Origin: Parasulfuritortus sp037446165
GTDB taxonomy: Bacteria; Pseudomonadota; Gammaproteobacteria; Burkholderiales; Thiobacillaceae
Direction of reading: 5' to 3'
NCBI GenBank assembly: GCA_037446165.1
Contig: JBBIJC010000004.1
Span: 9,489 to 73,488 of the forward strand
Length of the DNA stretch: 64,000 nucleotides
Shown: one piece after another, positions 1-12,521 of the stretch
Numbering within the stretch: position 1 is the stretch's first letter
How the letters are laid out: each line of letters starts with the position of its first letter
Position numbers and translations under genes: made by a program
Notes under the pieces: model-generated
What the model saw: only the letters and a program-made list of their open reading frames with translations
Databases searched by the model: none
Told to the model about the DNA's origin: nothing

Positions 1-1
1 A

Positions 2-313
2 TCAGGCGGAAATGCCGTCGATGCGGATTTCCGTGTAGTTCTGGCGATGGCCCTGAGTCTTGCGGTAGTGCTTGCGGCGACGCATCTTGAAGATCATCAC
101 CTTTTCGCCACGACCATGGGACAGGACGGTTGCCTTGACGCTGGCGCCGGCTACAACCGGGGCGCCGATCTTGATGTTGTCGCCGTCGGCGACCATCAGG
201 ACATCATCGATTACGATTTCGCTGCCGACTTCGGCAGTCAGGGTTTCAACCTTTAGTTTGCCACCAGCGGCAACCTTGTATTGCTTGCCACCAGTACGAA
301 TAACCGCGTACAT
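2..313 (-). CDS. rplU: 50S ribosomal protein L21
   Basis: Large-subunit ribosomal protein that binds 23S rRNA. The 103-residue product has the usual family length, opens with MYAVIRTGGKQYKV, the L21 signature, and has the basic rRNA-contacting stretch FKMRRRKHYRKTQGHRQ at about residues 75-91. The ATG lies 41 bases downstream of a good sigma-70 -10 hexamer. L21 usually heads an rplU-rpmA operon; rpmA would lie just off the left edge, because this gene reads leftward and its stop is at bases 2-4. Nothing unusual is seen. Confidence 0.98.
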   Translation of the reverse strand: MYAVIRTGGKQYKVAAGGKLKVETLTAEVGSEIVIDDVLMVADGDNIKIGAPVVAGASVKATVLSHGRGEKVMIFKMRRRKHYRKTQGHRQNYTEIRIDGISA

Positions 314-353
314 GCTTCGCTCCAGGAAAATTCAGCTATGCAGAGAACGGCGG

Positions 354-382
354 ATTATATCGATCTAGGATGGGAACCGCAA
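354..382 (-). promoter_or_regulatory. Sigma-70-type promoter for rplU
   Basis: On the minus strand TTGCGG (382-377), a 17-bp spacer and TATAAT (359-354) lie 41 bp upstream of the rplU start. The -10 is a perfect consensus match and the spacing is ideal. No start site mapping is available, so this is a sequence call only. Confidence 0.65.
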
Positions 383-429
383 ATGAAAATAGCGGTATAG
401 TTTTGGATGTCCTGTAAAAAAGCCTTCCC

Positions 430-831
430 ATGACGGTTCCCACCATCAAGCGCCGCCTGGCCTGCCTGTTTTATGAGGCATTGTTGTTGGCGGCAGTCCT
501 TTTTCTGGCCGGTTTCCTGGTGGTCGGGCTGCACCCGGGTGAACGCACGGGCCTGCCTCGCCTGCTGTATCAACTCTACCTGTTCACTGTCGTCGGGATG
601 TACTTCGTCTGGTTCTGGCGTCATGGCGGCCAGACCCTGGCGATGAAGACCTGGCGGATTCAGCTGGTCGATGTCTCCGGTGGCCCGGTCAGTTTGGCCA
701 GGGCCTGGCAGCGTTACACCGTGGCGGCGTTGACCTTCGGTGCCTGTTTCATCTGGGCCATTTTCGATCGCGACCGCCAGTTCCTGCACGACCGGCTGGC
801 CGGCACCCGGCTGGTCATGAAGGAACGCTAG
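430..831 (+). CDS. RDD family integral membrane protein
   Basis: Small inner-membrane protein of the RDD family (133 residues) with three predicted helices at about residues 10-33, 46-66 and 100-117. The pattern of RxxxxxxY near the N-terminus, GQTLAMKTWRIQLVD in the middle and IFDRDRQFLHDRLAGTRLV at the end is the classic RDD layout (conserved Arg and paired Asp). The biochemical role of the family is generally unknown; transport has been suggested for some members. Its stop codon overlaps the convergent lptG end (828-831). No strong ribosome-binding site precedes the ATG. Confidence 0.88.
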   Translation: MTVPTIKRRLACLFYEALLLAAVLFLAGFLVVGLHPGERTGLPRLLYQLYLFTVVGMYFVWFWRHGGQTLAMKTWRIQLVDVSGGPVSLARAWQRYTVAALTFGACFIWAIFDRDRQFLHDRLAGTRLVMKER

Positions 832-1901
832 CGCACCTCGACCCGCCATAGGGCCAGCAGCGCGGCGCTGGTAAACAGGCTCAGGGGCAGCAGGGCGCTG
901 AGGACTGGAGGCCAGTCGTTGAGCAGGCCGATATGGCCGAACATCCGGTTGAGCAGGTGAAAGCTCAGACCGATCATGATCCCGAGCAGGACCTTGCTGC
1001 CCAGTTTCCCGCTGCGTGGCTGCTGGTAGCCGAAGGGCAGGGCGAGCAGGAGCATGACCGGAGCGGCGAGTGGTGCGGCCAGCTTGCTCCAGAGCGCGAT
1101 TTCGTAGCGGGTGGCTTTCTGCTGATTGTTCTTCAGATAGTTCACGTACGACCACAGGGTAGTCAGCGCCATCCGGTCCGGATTTACCATCAGGGCGGAG
1201 AGCAGGTCCGGGGTGATGGGCGATTTCCATTTCGCTTGGGGCTGCCGGTCGATCTGCGTGCCTTTGACGTCGATCAGGGTGTCGGTGACGTTTTTCAAGT
1301 CCCATAGCGATTCATCCGTCCAGTGCGCCGACTCGGCGAACCGGATCCGGCGCAGCTGGAAATGGTCGTCGAATTCGTACATGCGCACGCCGACCAGGCT
1401 GGCATCGGGCAGCATCTGGCGAATGTTGATGAAGGTGTGGCCGTCCTTGGCCCATAAGCCGGAACGGAATTGCTGGGCCACGATGCCCTGCGTGCTGCGG
1501 ATCTTTATCTGCTGGGCCAGGCGTTCGGCCGGCGGAGCCAGATATTCGCCCACCAGCAGATTGGTCGCGCCCAGCAGCAGACCGAGCAGTGCCATATGTC
1601 CGGCCAGCCGGCCGACGGATAGCCCCGAAGCGCGCATGACGGTGAATTCCGAGTTCATCGCCAGGCGGACCAGCGCGAAGATGGCGCCGATCAATGCGGC
1701 AATGGGCAGAAGCTCCTGGATGCGGCCCGGTATCCCGAGCAGGACGAACAGGAAGGCGAGGCTGGCGGTGTAACCCTGGTCGTGGATCTGGTCCAGTTCG
1801 CCGATCATGTCGAACAGGCCGAACAGCAGCAGCAGGGCGCCCAGGGTCATGGCAAACGAGCCTAGGATCTGCCGGGTCAGATAGCGAAACAGCAAGCTCA
1901 A
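828..1901 (-). CDS. lptG: LPS export ABC transporter permease LptG
   Basis: Inner-membrane permease that, with LptF and the ATPase LptB2, extracts lipopolysaccharide and passes it to LptC/LptA. It has an N-terminal helix, two further helices around the VRLAMNSEFTVMRASGLSV coupling region, a periplasmic jellyroll domain in the middle and three C-terminal helices. I place the start at TTG 1901-1899: it overlaps the lptF stop as TTGA and has GGAGG a few bases upstream. That gives 357 residues, the normal length. An in-frame ATG at 1937 inside lptF would add a non-conserved leader. Convergent with the RDD gene. Confidence 0.93.
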   Translation of the reverse strand: MSLLFRYLTRQILGSFAMTLGALLLLFGLFDMIGELDQIHDQGYTASLAFLFVLLGIPGRIQELLPIAALIGAIFALVRLAMNSEFTVMRASGLSVGRLAGHMALLGLLLGATNLLVGEYLAPPAERLAQQIKIRSTQGIVAQQFRSGLWAKDGHTFINIRQMLPDASLVGVRMYEFDDHFQLRRIRFAESAHWTDESLWDLKNVTDTLIDVKGTQIDRQPQAKWKSPITPDLLSALMVNPDRMALTTLWSYVNYLKNNQQKATRYEIALWSKLAAPLAAPVMLLLALPFGYQQPRSGKLGSKVLLGIMIGLSFHLLNRMFGHIGLLNDWPPVLSALLPLSLFTSAALLALWRVEVR

Positions 1902-2980
1902 CGTGGCCTCCGGCCAAGCGGGCGGCCATAGCGCCACCAGAACGCGGCAGCCAGGGCGGCAAAGGCAACGCCATGGACCAGAAGCTGGCTGCTCCAGGCG
2001 TTCATCAGGCCGCGCGAGACCCAGGTCTGGCTGAGTCCCATGACGTTGTTGTAGAGGGTGTAGATCAGCGCGGCCATGAGGATGTTGAACGACCGGCCGA
2101 CGCGCGGGTTGTAGACACTGAGTGGAATGGCGAACAGGGCCAGGATCAGCGCGCTGATCGGGTAGCCAATGCGCCAGACCAGTTCCGACTGGTTGACAGA
2201 GGTCGGGTTGCGCAGGAGTTCGAGGGTGCCGAGCTCACGCGGCTGGGCGGTCCTTGCTGCCAGCTGGGCGGGATCGAGCCGGAAGCCGTAGTGGTTGAAT
2301 TCCATGACCCGGTAATCGGCATTGCCCGGGGTGCCCTCGTAGCGGCGCCCCTGCTGCAGGACCAGGAAATTGTCGCCATTGGGCATGGCTTCGACCTTGC
2401 CATGGGTGGCGATGACGATGCCGGTGCGGCCATTCTGCTCCGACTGGATGAAGATGTTGCCGACGCTGGGGTTGTCTTCCTTGACGTTTTCCACGAAATA
2501 GACCCGGTTGCCCTGACTGGTCTCGGCGAACACCCCCGGGGTGAGTCTGGTGGTGTCCTGCTTCTGCTGGCTCACATACGATTCGTAGTCGGCCTTCTGG
2601 CGAGAGACCCAGGGGATGACCACCAGGCTGAGGCTGGCGATGATCAGGGTGATGGGCACGGCGAAGCGCATGATCGGATTCGCCCAGGCCATGGGCGGCA
2701 GGCCGGCGCCGAACCAGATCACCATTTCGCTGTCCTGCCAGAACCGGGCCAGGGTGAGCAGAACCCCGGCGAACAGCGCCAGTGACATGAGTATGGGCAG
2801 CAGACGCAGATAGCCGAAGCTGATGAATGGGACGACCGCCGAGACATCGAACTCGCCCAGGGCGGCGGTGCCCAGGATGCGTACCGACAGGGTGACCAGC
2901 AGAATGGCCGAAAGCACGCCCAGCGCAATGCCGGAAGTGGCCGTCATTTCCTTCAGCAGGGCTCGCTGGTAGAGACGCAT
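1898..2980 (-). CDS. lptF: LPS export ABC transporter permease LptF
   Basis: Partner permease of LptG in the LptB2FG lipopolysaccharide extractor. The 360-residue protein starts MRLYQRALLKEMTATSGIALGVL, has helices near residues 14-38, 50-75 and 100-122, a central periplasmic beta domain and helices near 270-345. It is first in a two-gene operon and its TGA overlaps the TTG start of lptG, which predicts translational coupling. It is divergent from pepA, an arrangement common in proteobacteria. Confidence 0.95.
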   Translation of the reverse strand: MRLYQRALLKEMTATSGIALGVLSAILLVTLSVRILGTAALGEFDVSAVVPFISFGYLRLLPILMSLALFAGVLLTLARFWQDSEMVIWFGAGLPPMAWANPIMRFAVPITLIIASLSLVVIPWVSRQKADYESYVSQQKQDTTRLTPGVFAETSQGNRVYFVENVKEDNPSVGNIFIQSEQNGRTGIVIATHGKVEAMPNGDNFLVLQQGRRYEGTPGNADYRVMEFNHYGFRLDPAQLAARTAQPRELGTLELLRNPTSVNQSELVWRIGYPISALILALFAIPLSVYNPRVGRSFNILMAALIYTLYNNVMGLSQTWVSRGLMNAWSSQLLVHGVAFAALAAAFWWRYGRPLGRRPR

Positions 2981-3089
2981 TGTTTTGACTTTTACTGGCC
3001 GCGCTGGAAAGATGGACGAACCGAAGCGAATCCCCGTGCAGGTCGGGTGAAACGCACTATTTCTCTCAGAATTGATTCAGGAGTTTGCC

Positions 3090-4580
3090 GTGGAATTTAG
3101 CATAAAAAGCCGTAGCCCAGATAAGCAGAAGTCCGCCTGCGCGGTGGTTGGCGTTTACGCACAACGCAAGCTGACGCCGGCTGCAAAAACTCTGGATCAG
3201 GCTTCGGACGGTGCCCTGACCCAGCTGCTCAAGCGCGGCGACATCGACGGCAAGGCCGGTTCGACGCTGCTCTTTCACGCGCCGGCCGGGCTGGTCTGCG
3301 AACGGATCCTGCTGGTCGGTCTGGGCAAGGAAAATGAAGTCAGCGACAAGGCCTACCGCGATGCCGTCCGTGCCGCAATCAAGGCGGTCAGCGGCACCGG
3401 CGCCAGCGAAGCCGCCATCTATCTGGCCGAGGTGCCGGTCGGTCAGCGTGACCTGGACTGGAAAGTGGAACAGGCCGTCATGGTGGCCGGGGATGCGTTG
3501 TACACCTTCGATCAGTTGAAAAGCGACAAGAGCGACGACAAGCCCGCCTTGCGCAAGCTGTCCCTGATGGTTGCGGTGAGCGAGGTCAAGGCAGCGGAAG
3601 CCGCCGTCGCCCGCGGTCAGGCCATCGTCAACGGGGTCAATCTGGCCAAGGATCTCGGCAATCTGCCCGGCAACTACTGCACGCCGACCTACCTGGCCGA
3701 TCAGGCCAAGGTCCTGGCCAAGGGCTCCGGCCTGAAGGTCCAGGTCCTGGAGCAGAAGGAGATCGAGAAGCTGGGCATGGGTTCCTTCCTGTCCGTGGCC
3801 ATGGGTTCGGATCAGCCGCCCAAATTCATCGTGATGCAGTACCACGGCGGCGCCAAGAATGAGAAGCCGGTCGTCCTGGTCGGCAAGGGCATCACCTTCG
3901 ATTCCGGTGGCATCTCGATCAAGCCCGCTGCCGAGATGGACGAGATGAAGTACGACATGTGCGGCGCCGCCTCGGTGCTGGGCACGATGCAGGCCGTGGC
4001 CGAACTGAAATTGCCGCTGAACGTGGTCGGACTGGTCCCGACCTGCGAGAACCTGCCTTCGGGCAGCGCCAACAAGCCGGGCGACATCGTTACCTCGATG
4101 TCCGGTCAGACCATCGAAGTGCTCAACACCGACGCCGAGGGCCGGTTGATCCTGTGCGATGCACTGACCTATGCCGAACGGTTCGAACCGGCCGCGGTGG
4201 TCGATGTCGCCACACTGACCGGCGCCTGTGTGATCGCGCTGGGCAGCGTGGTTTCCGGCCTGCTGGCCAACGACGATGCATTGGCGCGCGAGCTGTACGC
4301 GGCCGGCGAGGAATCCGGCGACCGTTGCTGGCAGTTGCCGCTGCTGGACGACTACCAGGAGCAGCTCAAGAGCAACTTCGCCGACATGGCCAACATCGGC
4401 GGTCGCGCGGCCGGCACCATCACCGCCTCGGCCTTCCTGTCGCGCTTCGCCAGGAAATACAAGTGGGCGCATCTGGACATCGCCGGCACGGCCTGGAAGT
4501 CGGGCAAGGAGAAGGGCGGAACGGGCCGGCCGGTACCGTTGCTGGTGCATTTCCTGGTCAGTCGCTGCCGGGCTTCCTGA
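3090..4580 (+). CDS. pepA: Leucyl aminopeptidase (M17 family)
   Basis: Cytosolic M17 aminopeptidase with two catalytic metal ions; in E. coli it is also a DNA-binding cofactor in carAB regulation and site-specific recombination. The C-terminal catalytic domain shows GKGITFDSGGISIKP, MKYDMCGAA and NTDAEGRLILCDAL, containing the metal ligands and catalytic Lys/Arg. I choose GTG 3090 because AGGAG (3079-3083) sits six bases upstream; this gives 496 residues, close to E. coli PepA (503). A TTG at 3072 is possible but lacks a site. carAB lies 2.5 kb downstream, so a regulatory link is conceivable but not shown here. Confidence 0.96.
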   Translation: MEFSIKSRSPDKQKSACAVVGVYAQRKLTPAAKTLDQASDGALTQLLKRGDIDGKAGSTLLFHAPAGLVCERILLVGLGKENEVSDKAYRDAVRAAIKAVSGTGASEAAIYLAEVPVGQRDLDWKVEQAVMVAGDALYTFDQLKSDKSDDKPALRKLSLMVAVSEVKAAEAAVARGQAIVNGVNLAKDLGNLPGNYCTPTYLADQAKVLAKGSGLKVQVLEQKEIEKLGMGSFLSVAMGSDQPPKFIVMQYHGGAKNEKPVVLVGKGITFDSGGISIKPAAEMDEMKYDMCGAASVLGTMQAVAELKLPLNVVGLVPTCENLPSGSANKPGDIVTSMSGQTIEVLNTDAEGRLILCDALTYAERFEPAAVVDVATLTGACVIALGSVVSGLLANDDALARELYAAGEESGDRCWQLPLLDDYQEQLKSNFADMANIGGRAAGTITASAFLSRFARKYKWAHLDIAGTAWKSGKEKGGTGRPVPLLVHFLVSRCRAS

Positions 4581-4670
4581 TTCGCCTGGCCTGATTCCCG
4601 GCAGGGCGGGGGCCGGCCGGGAGTGCGGTATCGAAGTTAGAAAAATAGATACATCAACAGGGAGAGGCAG

Positions 4671-5717
4671 ATGACTTCAGATAATCGCGTCTATCCGTTC
4701 GAGTTCACCGGCAATGGCGGCGAGTATTTCCGCATCTGGATCGTCAACCTCGCGCTGACCATCCTGACCCTGGGTATCTACTCGGCCTGGGCCAAGGTCA
4801 GGCGCAAGCGTTACTTCACCCAGCACAGCTATCTGGCCGGCCACAACTTCGACTATCTGGCCAATCCGGTCAGCATCCTGAAGGGCCGGCTCATCGCCGG
4901 CGCCCTCTTCCTGATCTACGCCCTGAGCGGGCGGACCATGCCCCTGCTGGCCCAGACGCTGTTGCTGGCGCTGTTTCTGGCCACACCCTGGATCGTGACC
5001 CGTTCCCTGCAGTTCAATGCCCATTACACCCGCCATCGCGGACTGGCCTTTCATTTTCATGGGACGGTGGGCGAGGCGGCGAAGGTTTACATCCTGTGGG
5101 GTTTCGCCAGCCTGATCACGCTCGGGCTGGCCGCGCCCTATGCCATGTATCGCAAGACGGCCTTCTATGCCGGGAACCATGCCTATGGCGCCAGCCGGAC
5201 CGAGTTCCACGGCCGGCCCGGGACGTTTTACAAGATCGCGCTGGTTGCCCTGGCATTGCTGGTGGTGCCCGTCCTGGTACTGGTTGCCGGTATCGTCGCC
5301 ATGATCGCTGCCAAGGCGAAAAACACGCCGGAGATGATGGGCGCGGCAGGGCTGGCGATGGCCGCCGGCATGGTCCTGTTTTATCTGAGCCTGCCACTGG
5401 TGCTCGGCTACGTGCGTGCCCGGACGGCCAGTGCGATGTTCGATGCCACCCGGCTGGGCACGCTCGGATTCGTCAGCCGTCATGGTGCATGGCGCTTGAT
5501 CCGGTTGTACTTCGGCAATCTGCTCCTGATCATTCTTACTCTGGGCCTGTTCACGCCCTGGGCGCAGGTGCGCCTGGCCCGCTACTGGCTCGGGAATCTC
5601 GATGTGGTCGGCCCGGAGGGCGACCTCGATGGATTCGTGGCGGCTTCCGAAGACGAGATCAACGCGACCGGCCTGGAGATGGCCGACGTGTTCGATATCG
5701 ACGTGGCGCTGACTTGA
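4671..5717 (+). CDS. DUF898 (YjgN-like) multi-spanning membrane protein
   Basis: Inner-membrane protein of 348 residues. Two copies of a repeat end in an aromatic/basic motif: LTLGIYSAWAKVRRKRYF near residue 30 and LTLGLFTPWAQVRLARYW near residue 295. This internal duplication is typical of DUF898/YjgN. About eight hydrophobic segments are visible. A GGGAGAGG ribosome-binding site precedes the ATG. The stop overlaps the TTG start of the following M48 peptidase as TTGA. DUF898 proteins often neighbour M48 peptidases, which suggests a shared envelope role, but the function is not established. Confidence 0.9.
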   Translation: MTSDNRVYPFEFTGNGGEYFRIWIVNLALTILTLGIYSAWAKVRRKRYFTQHSYLAGHNFDYLANPVSILKGRLIAGALFLIYALSGRTMPLLAQTLLLALFLATPWIVTRSLQFNAHYTRHRGLAFHFHGTVGEAAKVYILWGFASLITLGLAAPYAMYRKTAFYAGNHAYGASRTEFHGRPGTFYKIALVALALLVVPVLVLVAGIVAMIAAKAKNTPEMMGAAGLAMAAGMVLFYLSLPLVLGYVRARTASAMFDATRLGTLGFVSRHGAWRLIRLYFGNLLLIILTLGLFTPWAQVRLARYWLGNLDVVGPEGDLDGFVAASEDEINATGLEMADVFDIDVALT

Positions 5718-5753
5718 TCTTTTCTGCGCTTTATTTCGACGGTCGCAGCAGTC

Positions 5754-5853
5754 NNNNNNNNNNNNNNNNNNNNNNNNNNNNNNNNNNNNNNNNNNNNNNN
5801 NNNNNNNNNNNNNNNNNNNNNNNNNNNNNNNNNNNNNNNNNNNNNNNNNNNNN
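5754..5853. other. Assembly gap (100 N) with duplicated 55-bp flanks
   Basis: Exactly 100 N. The 55 bases before it (5699-5753) are identical to the 55 bases after it (5854-5908), so these are overlapping contig ends, not missing sequence. Merging them joins the DUF898 stop and the M48 TTG start (5714 or 5869) cleanly. Confidence 0.95.
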
Positions 5854-5868
5854 CGACGTGGCGCTGAC

Positions 5869-6912
5869 TTGATCTTTTCTGCGCTTTATTTCGACGGTCG
5901 CAGCAGTCGGTCCAAGGCTGTCCGGGTTGACTGGCGGCCGGGCAGCGATGCCCTGGTGCTGGTCGGCGAGGAGGGCGAACAGCGCGTGTCACTGGGCGAG
6001 GTCCGGGTCGGCGATAGGCTCGGCCAGGCTGCGCGGGTGATCTATCTCGGCGCGGCGGGCGAACTGGTGTGCGAGGATCATGCGGCCGCGGACGCGCTGG
6101 CCCACGGCCTGGCGCAGGGCGGCGCGATGCGGGCGGTGTTCTGGCTGGAGCGGCGCTACCTGGTCGCCTTGCTGGCCCTGGTCGTTAGCGTATCGACTGG
6201 CTGGTATGGCCTGCGCCATGCCATGCCCTGGCTGGCGGCCAGGGCGGTGCCGATGGTGCCGGCCGGAATGGAGGCCGACATTGGCCGGCAGGCCATGAGT
6301 TCGCTCGATAGTTTCGTTTTTCATCCCAGTACGGTGTCTGTCGCCCGTCAGGCCTCGATTCGCGCCGCCCTGGCCGCTGCCTGTGCGCGGGTGGGGGATT
6401 GTCCACGCTATCGACTGGAATTCAGAGGCGGTGGTCAGGTCGGCGCCAATGCCATGGCCTTGCCTGGGGGAACGCTGGTGATGACCGACGAACTGGTGGC
6501 GCTGGCGCATTCCGATACCGAACTGATCGGCGTGCTGGCCCACGAACTGGGTCACGTCGCCGGCCGGCACACGCTGCGCAATGCCTTGGCCAGCGCCGGT
6601 GCACTGATGGTCGGCCATGTCATGCTCGGCGATCTTGGCAGCCTGGGCGACTTGAGCTCCGGCTTGCCGGCGCTGCTCCTGCAAACCAGCTATACGCGGG
6701 ATATGGAAAGTGAGGCCGATGCCTATGCCCAGCGCTTCATGGAACGGGACTGCCTGCCGCCTGGTGCGCTGGCCGATTTGCTGCTGCGTCTTGAAAGCGC
6801 GAGCCAGATCAGCGGGAAAGTGCCGGAACTGCTGTCCAGTCACCCGCTCACCGCCGACCGGGTGCGCGCGCTCCGGCGCAGCCCGACCCTCGGGCCGGAC
6901 TGTGGAAGGTAG
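5869..6912 (+). CDS. M48 family membrane metallopeptidase
   Basis: Zinc metallopeptidase of the M48 (HtpX/Oma1/BepA-like) group, probably anchored in the inner membrane. The 347-residue product has a hydrophobic helix near residues 88-112, the catalytic HELGH motif in LIGVLAHELGHVAGRH near residue 225, and the third zinc ligand Glu in MESEADAYAQRFM near 285. The start is TTG, overlapping the previous stop as TTGA; the true upstream context lies left of the gap at 5714. It forms a two-gene unit with the DUF898 protein and may process an envelope substrate. The substrate is unknown. Confidence 0.9.
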   Translation: MIFSALYFDGRSSRSKAVRVDWRPGSDALVLVGEEGEQRVSLGEVRVGDRLGQAARVIYLGAAGELVCEDHAAADALAHGLAQGGAMRAVFWLERRYLVALLALVVSVSTGWYGLRHAMPWLAARAVPMVPAGMEADIGRQAMSSLDSFVFHPSTVSVARQASIRAALAAACARVGDCPRYRLEFRGGGQVGANAMALPGGTLVMTDELVALAHSDTELIGVLAHELGHVAGRHTLRNALASAGALMVGHVMLGDLGSLGDLSSGLPALLLQTSYTRDMESEADAYAQRFMERDCLPPGALADLLLRLESASQISGKVPELLSSHPLTADRVRALRRSPTLGPDCGR

Positions 6913-6944
6913 CCGCTGATCCGGCCAGTCATTCGGTACCGGAG

Positions 6945-6973
6945 TTGAGCGCGGCACCCGGCGCGCGTATAAT
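6945..6973 (+). promoter_or_regulatory. Sigma-70 promoter for carAB
   Basis: TTGAGC (6945-6950), a 17-bp spacer and a perfect TATAAT (6968-6973) lie 76 bp upstream of the carA start. The leader between them has a small hairpin (GCGGGA 6998-7003 with TCCCGC 7018-7023). No PyrR-type or arginine-operator site was recognised by eye. Confidence 0.7.
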
Positions 6974-7049
6974 TTGCCTCCATAAACAATGGTTCCGGCG
7001 GGATGGATGAAAGTCTGTCCCGCTTGTCACGTCTACAGCAGGAGTTATC

Positions 7050-8195
7050 TTGGCTTCCTTCGCGTCCGCGATCCTTACGCTAGCTGATGGCTCGACTTTC
7101 AAGGGCTATTCCATCGGTGCCGAGGGCACCGGCGTTGGCGAGGTGGTGTTCAACACCTCCATGACCGGCTATCAGGAAATTCTCACCGATCCATCCTATT
7201 GCCGTCAGATTGTCACCCTGACCTATCCCCATATCGGCAACGTCGGCACCAACCCCGAGGATGAAGAATCGGGCAGGGTTCATGCCTCCGGCCTGATCAT
7301 CCGCGACCTGCCCTTGCTGGCCAGCAATTTCCGCATGACCCGGACGCTGCCCGAGTATCTGCGCGAGCAGAACGTGGTCGCCATCGCCGGCATCGACACC
7401 CGCCGGCTGACCCGGTTGCTGCGCGAAAAGGGCGCCCAGAACGGCTGCATCATGGCCGGCAAGATCGACCAGGCCGAAGCGTTGCGCCTGGCCCAGGGGT
7501 GCCCGAGCATGGCCGGCCTGGATCTGGCCCAGGTGGTGACCTGCGACAAGGCGCATGACTGGAGCGAAGGCGAATGGGCGCTGGGCAAGGGCTTCACCAA
7601 GCCGGCTGCAACGCCGTATCACGTGGTCGCCTACGATTACGGCGTCAAGCGCAATATCCTCCGGATGCTGACCCGTCGCGGTTGCCGCGTCACCGTGGTG
7701 CCGGCGAAAACAACCGCCGCCGAGGTGCTGGCCATGAAGCCGGACGGGGTGTTCCTGTCCAACGGCCCCGGCGATCCGGAGCCGTGCGATTACGCCATCA
7801 AGGCGATTCAGGAGATTTTGGCCGCCAAGGTGCCGACCTACGGCATCTGTCTCGGCCACCAGTTGCTCGGCCTGGCCTCCGGTGCCCGGACCGTGAAGAT
7901 GAAGTTCGGCCACCACGGCGGCAACCACCCGGTCCAGGATCTGGATAGCAAGCGGGTGATGATCACCAGCCAGAACCACGGTTTCGCAGTCGACGCGGCG
8001 ACGCTGCCGGCCAATCTGCGTACCACCCATGTCTCCCTGTTCGACGGCACCTTGCAGGGCATCGCCCGCACCGATTGCCCGGCCTTCAGTTTCCAGGGCC
8101 ATCCGGAGGCCAGCCCCGGACCCCATGACGTCGCTTATCTGTTCGATCGCTTCATCGGCATGATGAAAGCGCGCCAGAATGCAAATTCACAATAA
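7050..8195 (+). CDS. carA: Carbamoyl-phosphate synthase small subunit
   Basis: Glutamine amidotransferase subunit that hydrolyses glutamine and channels ammonia to CarB for carbamoyl phosphate, feeding pyrimidine and arginine synthesis. Of 381 residues, the N-terminal CPSase_sm_chain domain covers about 1-150. The class-I GATase follows, with the nucleophile Cys in YGICLGHQLLG (residue 267) and the His/Glu pair in SFQGHPEASPGP near 350. The start is TTG with CAGGAG six bases upstream. carB begins 9 bases after the stop. Confidence 0.97.
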   Translation: MASFASAILTLADGSTFKGYSIGAEGTGVGEVVFNTSMTGYQEILTDPSYCRQIVTLTYPHIGNVGTNPEDEESGRVHASGLIIRDLPLLASNFRMTRTLPEYLREQNVVAIAGIDTRRLTRLLREKGAQNGCIMAGKIDQAEALRLAQGCPSMAGLDLAQVVTCDKAHDWSEGEWALGKGFTKPAATPYHVVAYDYGVKRNILRMLTRRGCRVTVVPAKTTAAEVLAMKPDGVFLSNGPGDPEPCDYAIKAIQEILAAKVPTYGICLGHQLLGLASGARTVKMKFGHHGGNHPVQDLDSKRVMITSQNHGFAVDAATLPANLRTTHVSLFDGTLQGIARTDCPAFSFQGHPEASPGPHDVAYLFDRFIGMMKARQNANSQ

Positions 8196-8204
8196 GAGCT
8201 AGGC

Positions 8205-11563
<3,359 letters not shown>

Positions 11564-11582
11564 TGCGATCGGAAGGAAAATA

Positions 11583-12059
11583 ATGCAAAAGGTCCCATTG
11601 ACCGTCACCGGCGCGGAATTGCTCAAGGTCGAGCTGCAGCGCCTGAAATCCGTCGAGCGTCCCGGTGTCATCGCCGCCATCGCCGAGGCCCGCTCCCATG
11701 GCGATCTGTCGGAAAACGCCGAATATGATGCGGCCAAGGAGCGCCAGGGCTTCATTGAAGGCCGGATCAAGGAACTCGAAGGCAAGCTGTCCAATGCGCA
11801 GATCATCGACCCGCGTCACCTCGATGCCGAGGGCCGGATCGTGTTTGGTGCAACCGTTGAACTGATCGACGCCAAGACCGGTGATGAGGTCAAGTATCAG
11901 ATCGTCGGCGACGACGAGGCCGACATCAAGGCCGGCAAGATCTCCGTCTCCTCGCCCATCGCCCGCGCCCTGATCGGCAAGTATGCCGGCGACATCGCCG
12001 ACGTACATGCGCCGGGTGGCCTGCGCCATTACGAAATCCTCGATGTCCACTACATCTAG
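11583..12059 (+). CDS. greA: Transcription elongation factor GreA
   Basis: Rescues backtracked RNA polymerase by stimulating transcript cleavage in the secondary channel. The 158 residues show the N-terminal coiled coil with the acidic tip in GDLSENAEYDAAKERQGFIEGRI (about residues 38-60) and the C-terminal FKBP-like globular domain with SPIARALIGK. AAGGAAAATA precedes the ATG. It is probably cotranscribed with carAB. Confidence 0.97.
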   Translation: MQKVPLTVTGAELLKVELQRLKSVERPGVIAAIAEARSHGDLSENAEYDAAKERQGFIEGRIKELEGKLSNAQIIDPRHLDAEGRIVFGATVELIDAKTGDEVKYQIVGDDEADIKAGKISVSSPIARALIGKYAGDIADVHAPGGLRHYEILDVHYI

Positions 12060-12065
12060 GCCGCA

Positions 12066-12521
12066 ATGAAAAACCTGCCTGATTTGCTCGCCGCCTGGGC
12101 CTTGGCGCTGTGGGTGGGCGGCCTCTGGGCCATTGGCTACCTGGCTGCGCCGGTGCTGTTCTACCACCTGGACGACAAGATGCTGGCCGGCCGGCTAGCG
12201 GGCCACATGTTCACCTGGATTGCCCTGTTTGGCATTGCGGCCGCGGCCTGGCTTATGATCTTTAGACTATCCCGGTTCGGCGGGCAGGCCTTCAAGCAAG
12301 GGTTCTTCTGGATTGTGCTGGTGATGTTGCTATTGACCCTGGCCCAGCACTTCGGCATCCAGCCCGTCCTGCAGCACCTGAAGGATCAGGCCATGCCCCA
12401 GGATGTGATGCAGAGTCTGTTCAAGGACCGTTTCGCTGCCTGGCACGGCGTGTCCAGCGTGGTTTATCTGGTCGAATCCCTGCTCGGTCTGGTGCTGGTG
12501 GCCAAACAGAACTCAAGGTAG
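12066..12521 (+). CDS. DUF4149 family membrane protein
   Basis: A 151-residue integral membrane protein with four hydrophobic helices (about 5-28, 48-66, 75-95, 125-147), matching the DUF4149 layout. It starts 7 bases after greA, a conserved neighbour in betaproteobacteria, and its 3' end overlaps the convergent yhbY end by 9 bases. Its function is unknown; position alone does not assign one. Confidence 0.8.
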   Translation: MKNLPDLLAAWALALWVGGLWAIGYLAAPVLFYHLDDKMLAGRLAGHMFTWIALFGIAAAAWLMIFRLSRFGGQAFKQGFFWIVLVMLLLTLAQHFGIQPVLQHLKDQAMPQDVMQSLFKDRFAAWHGVSSVVYLVESLLGLVLVAKQNSR

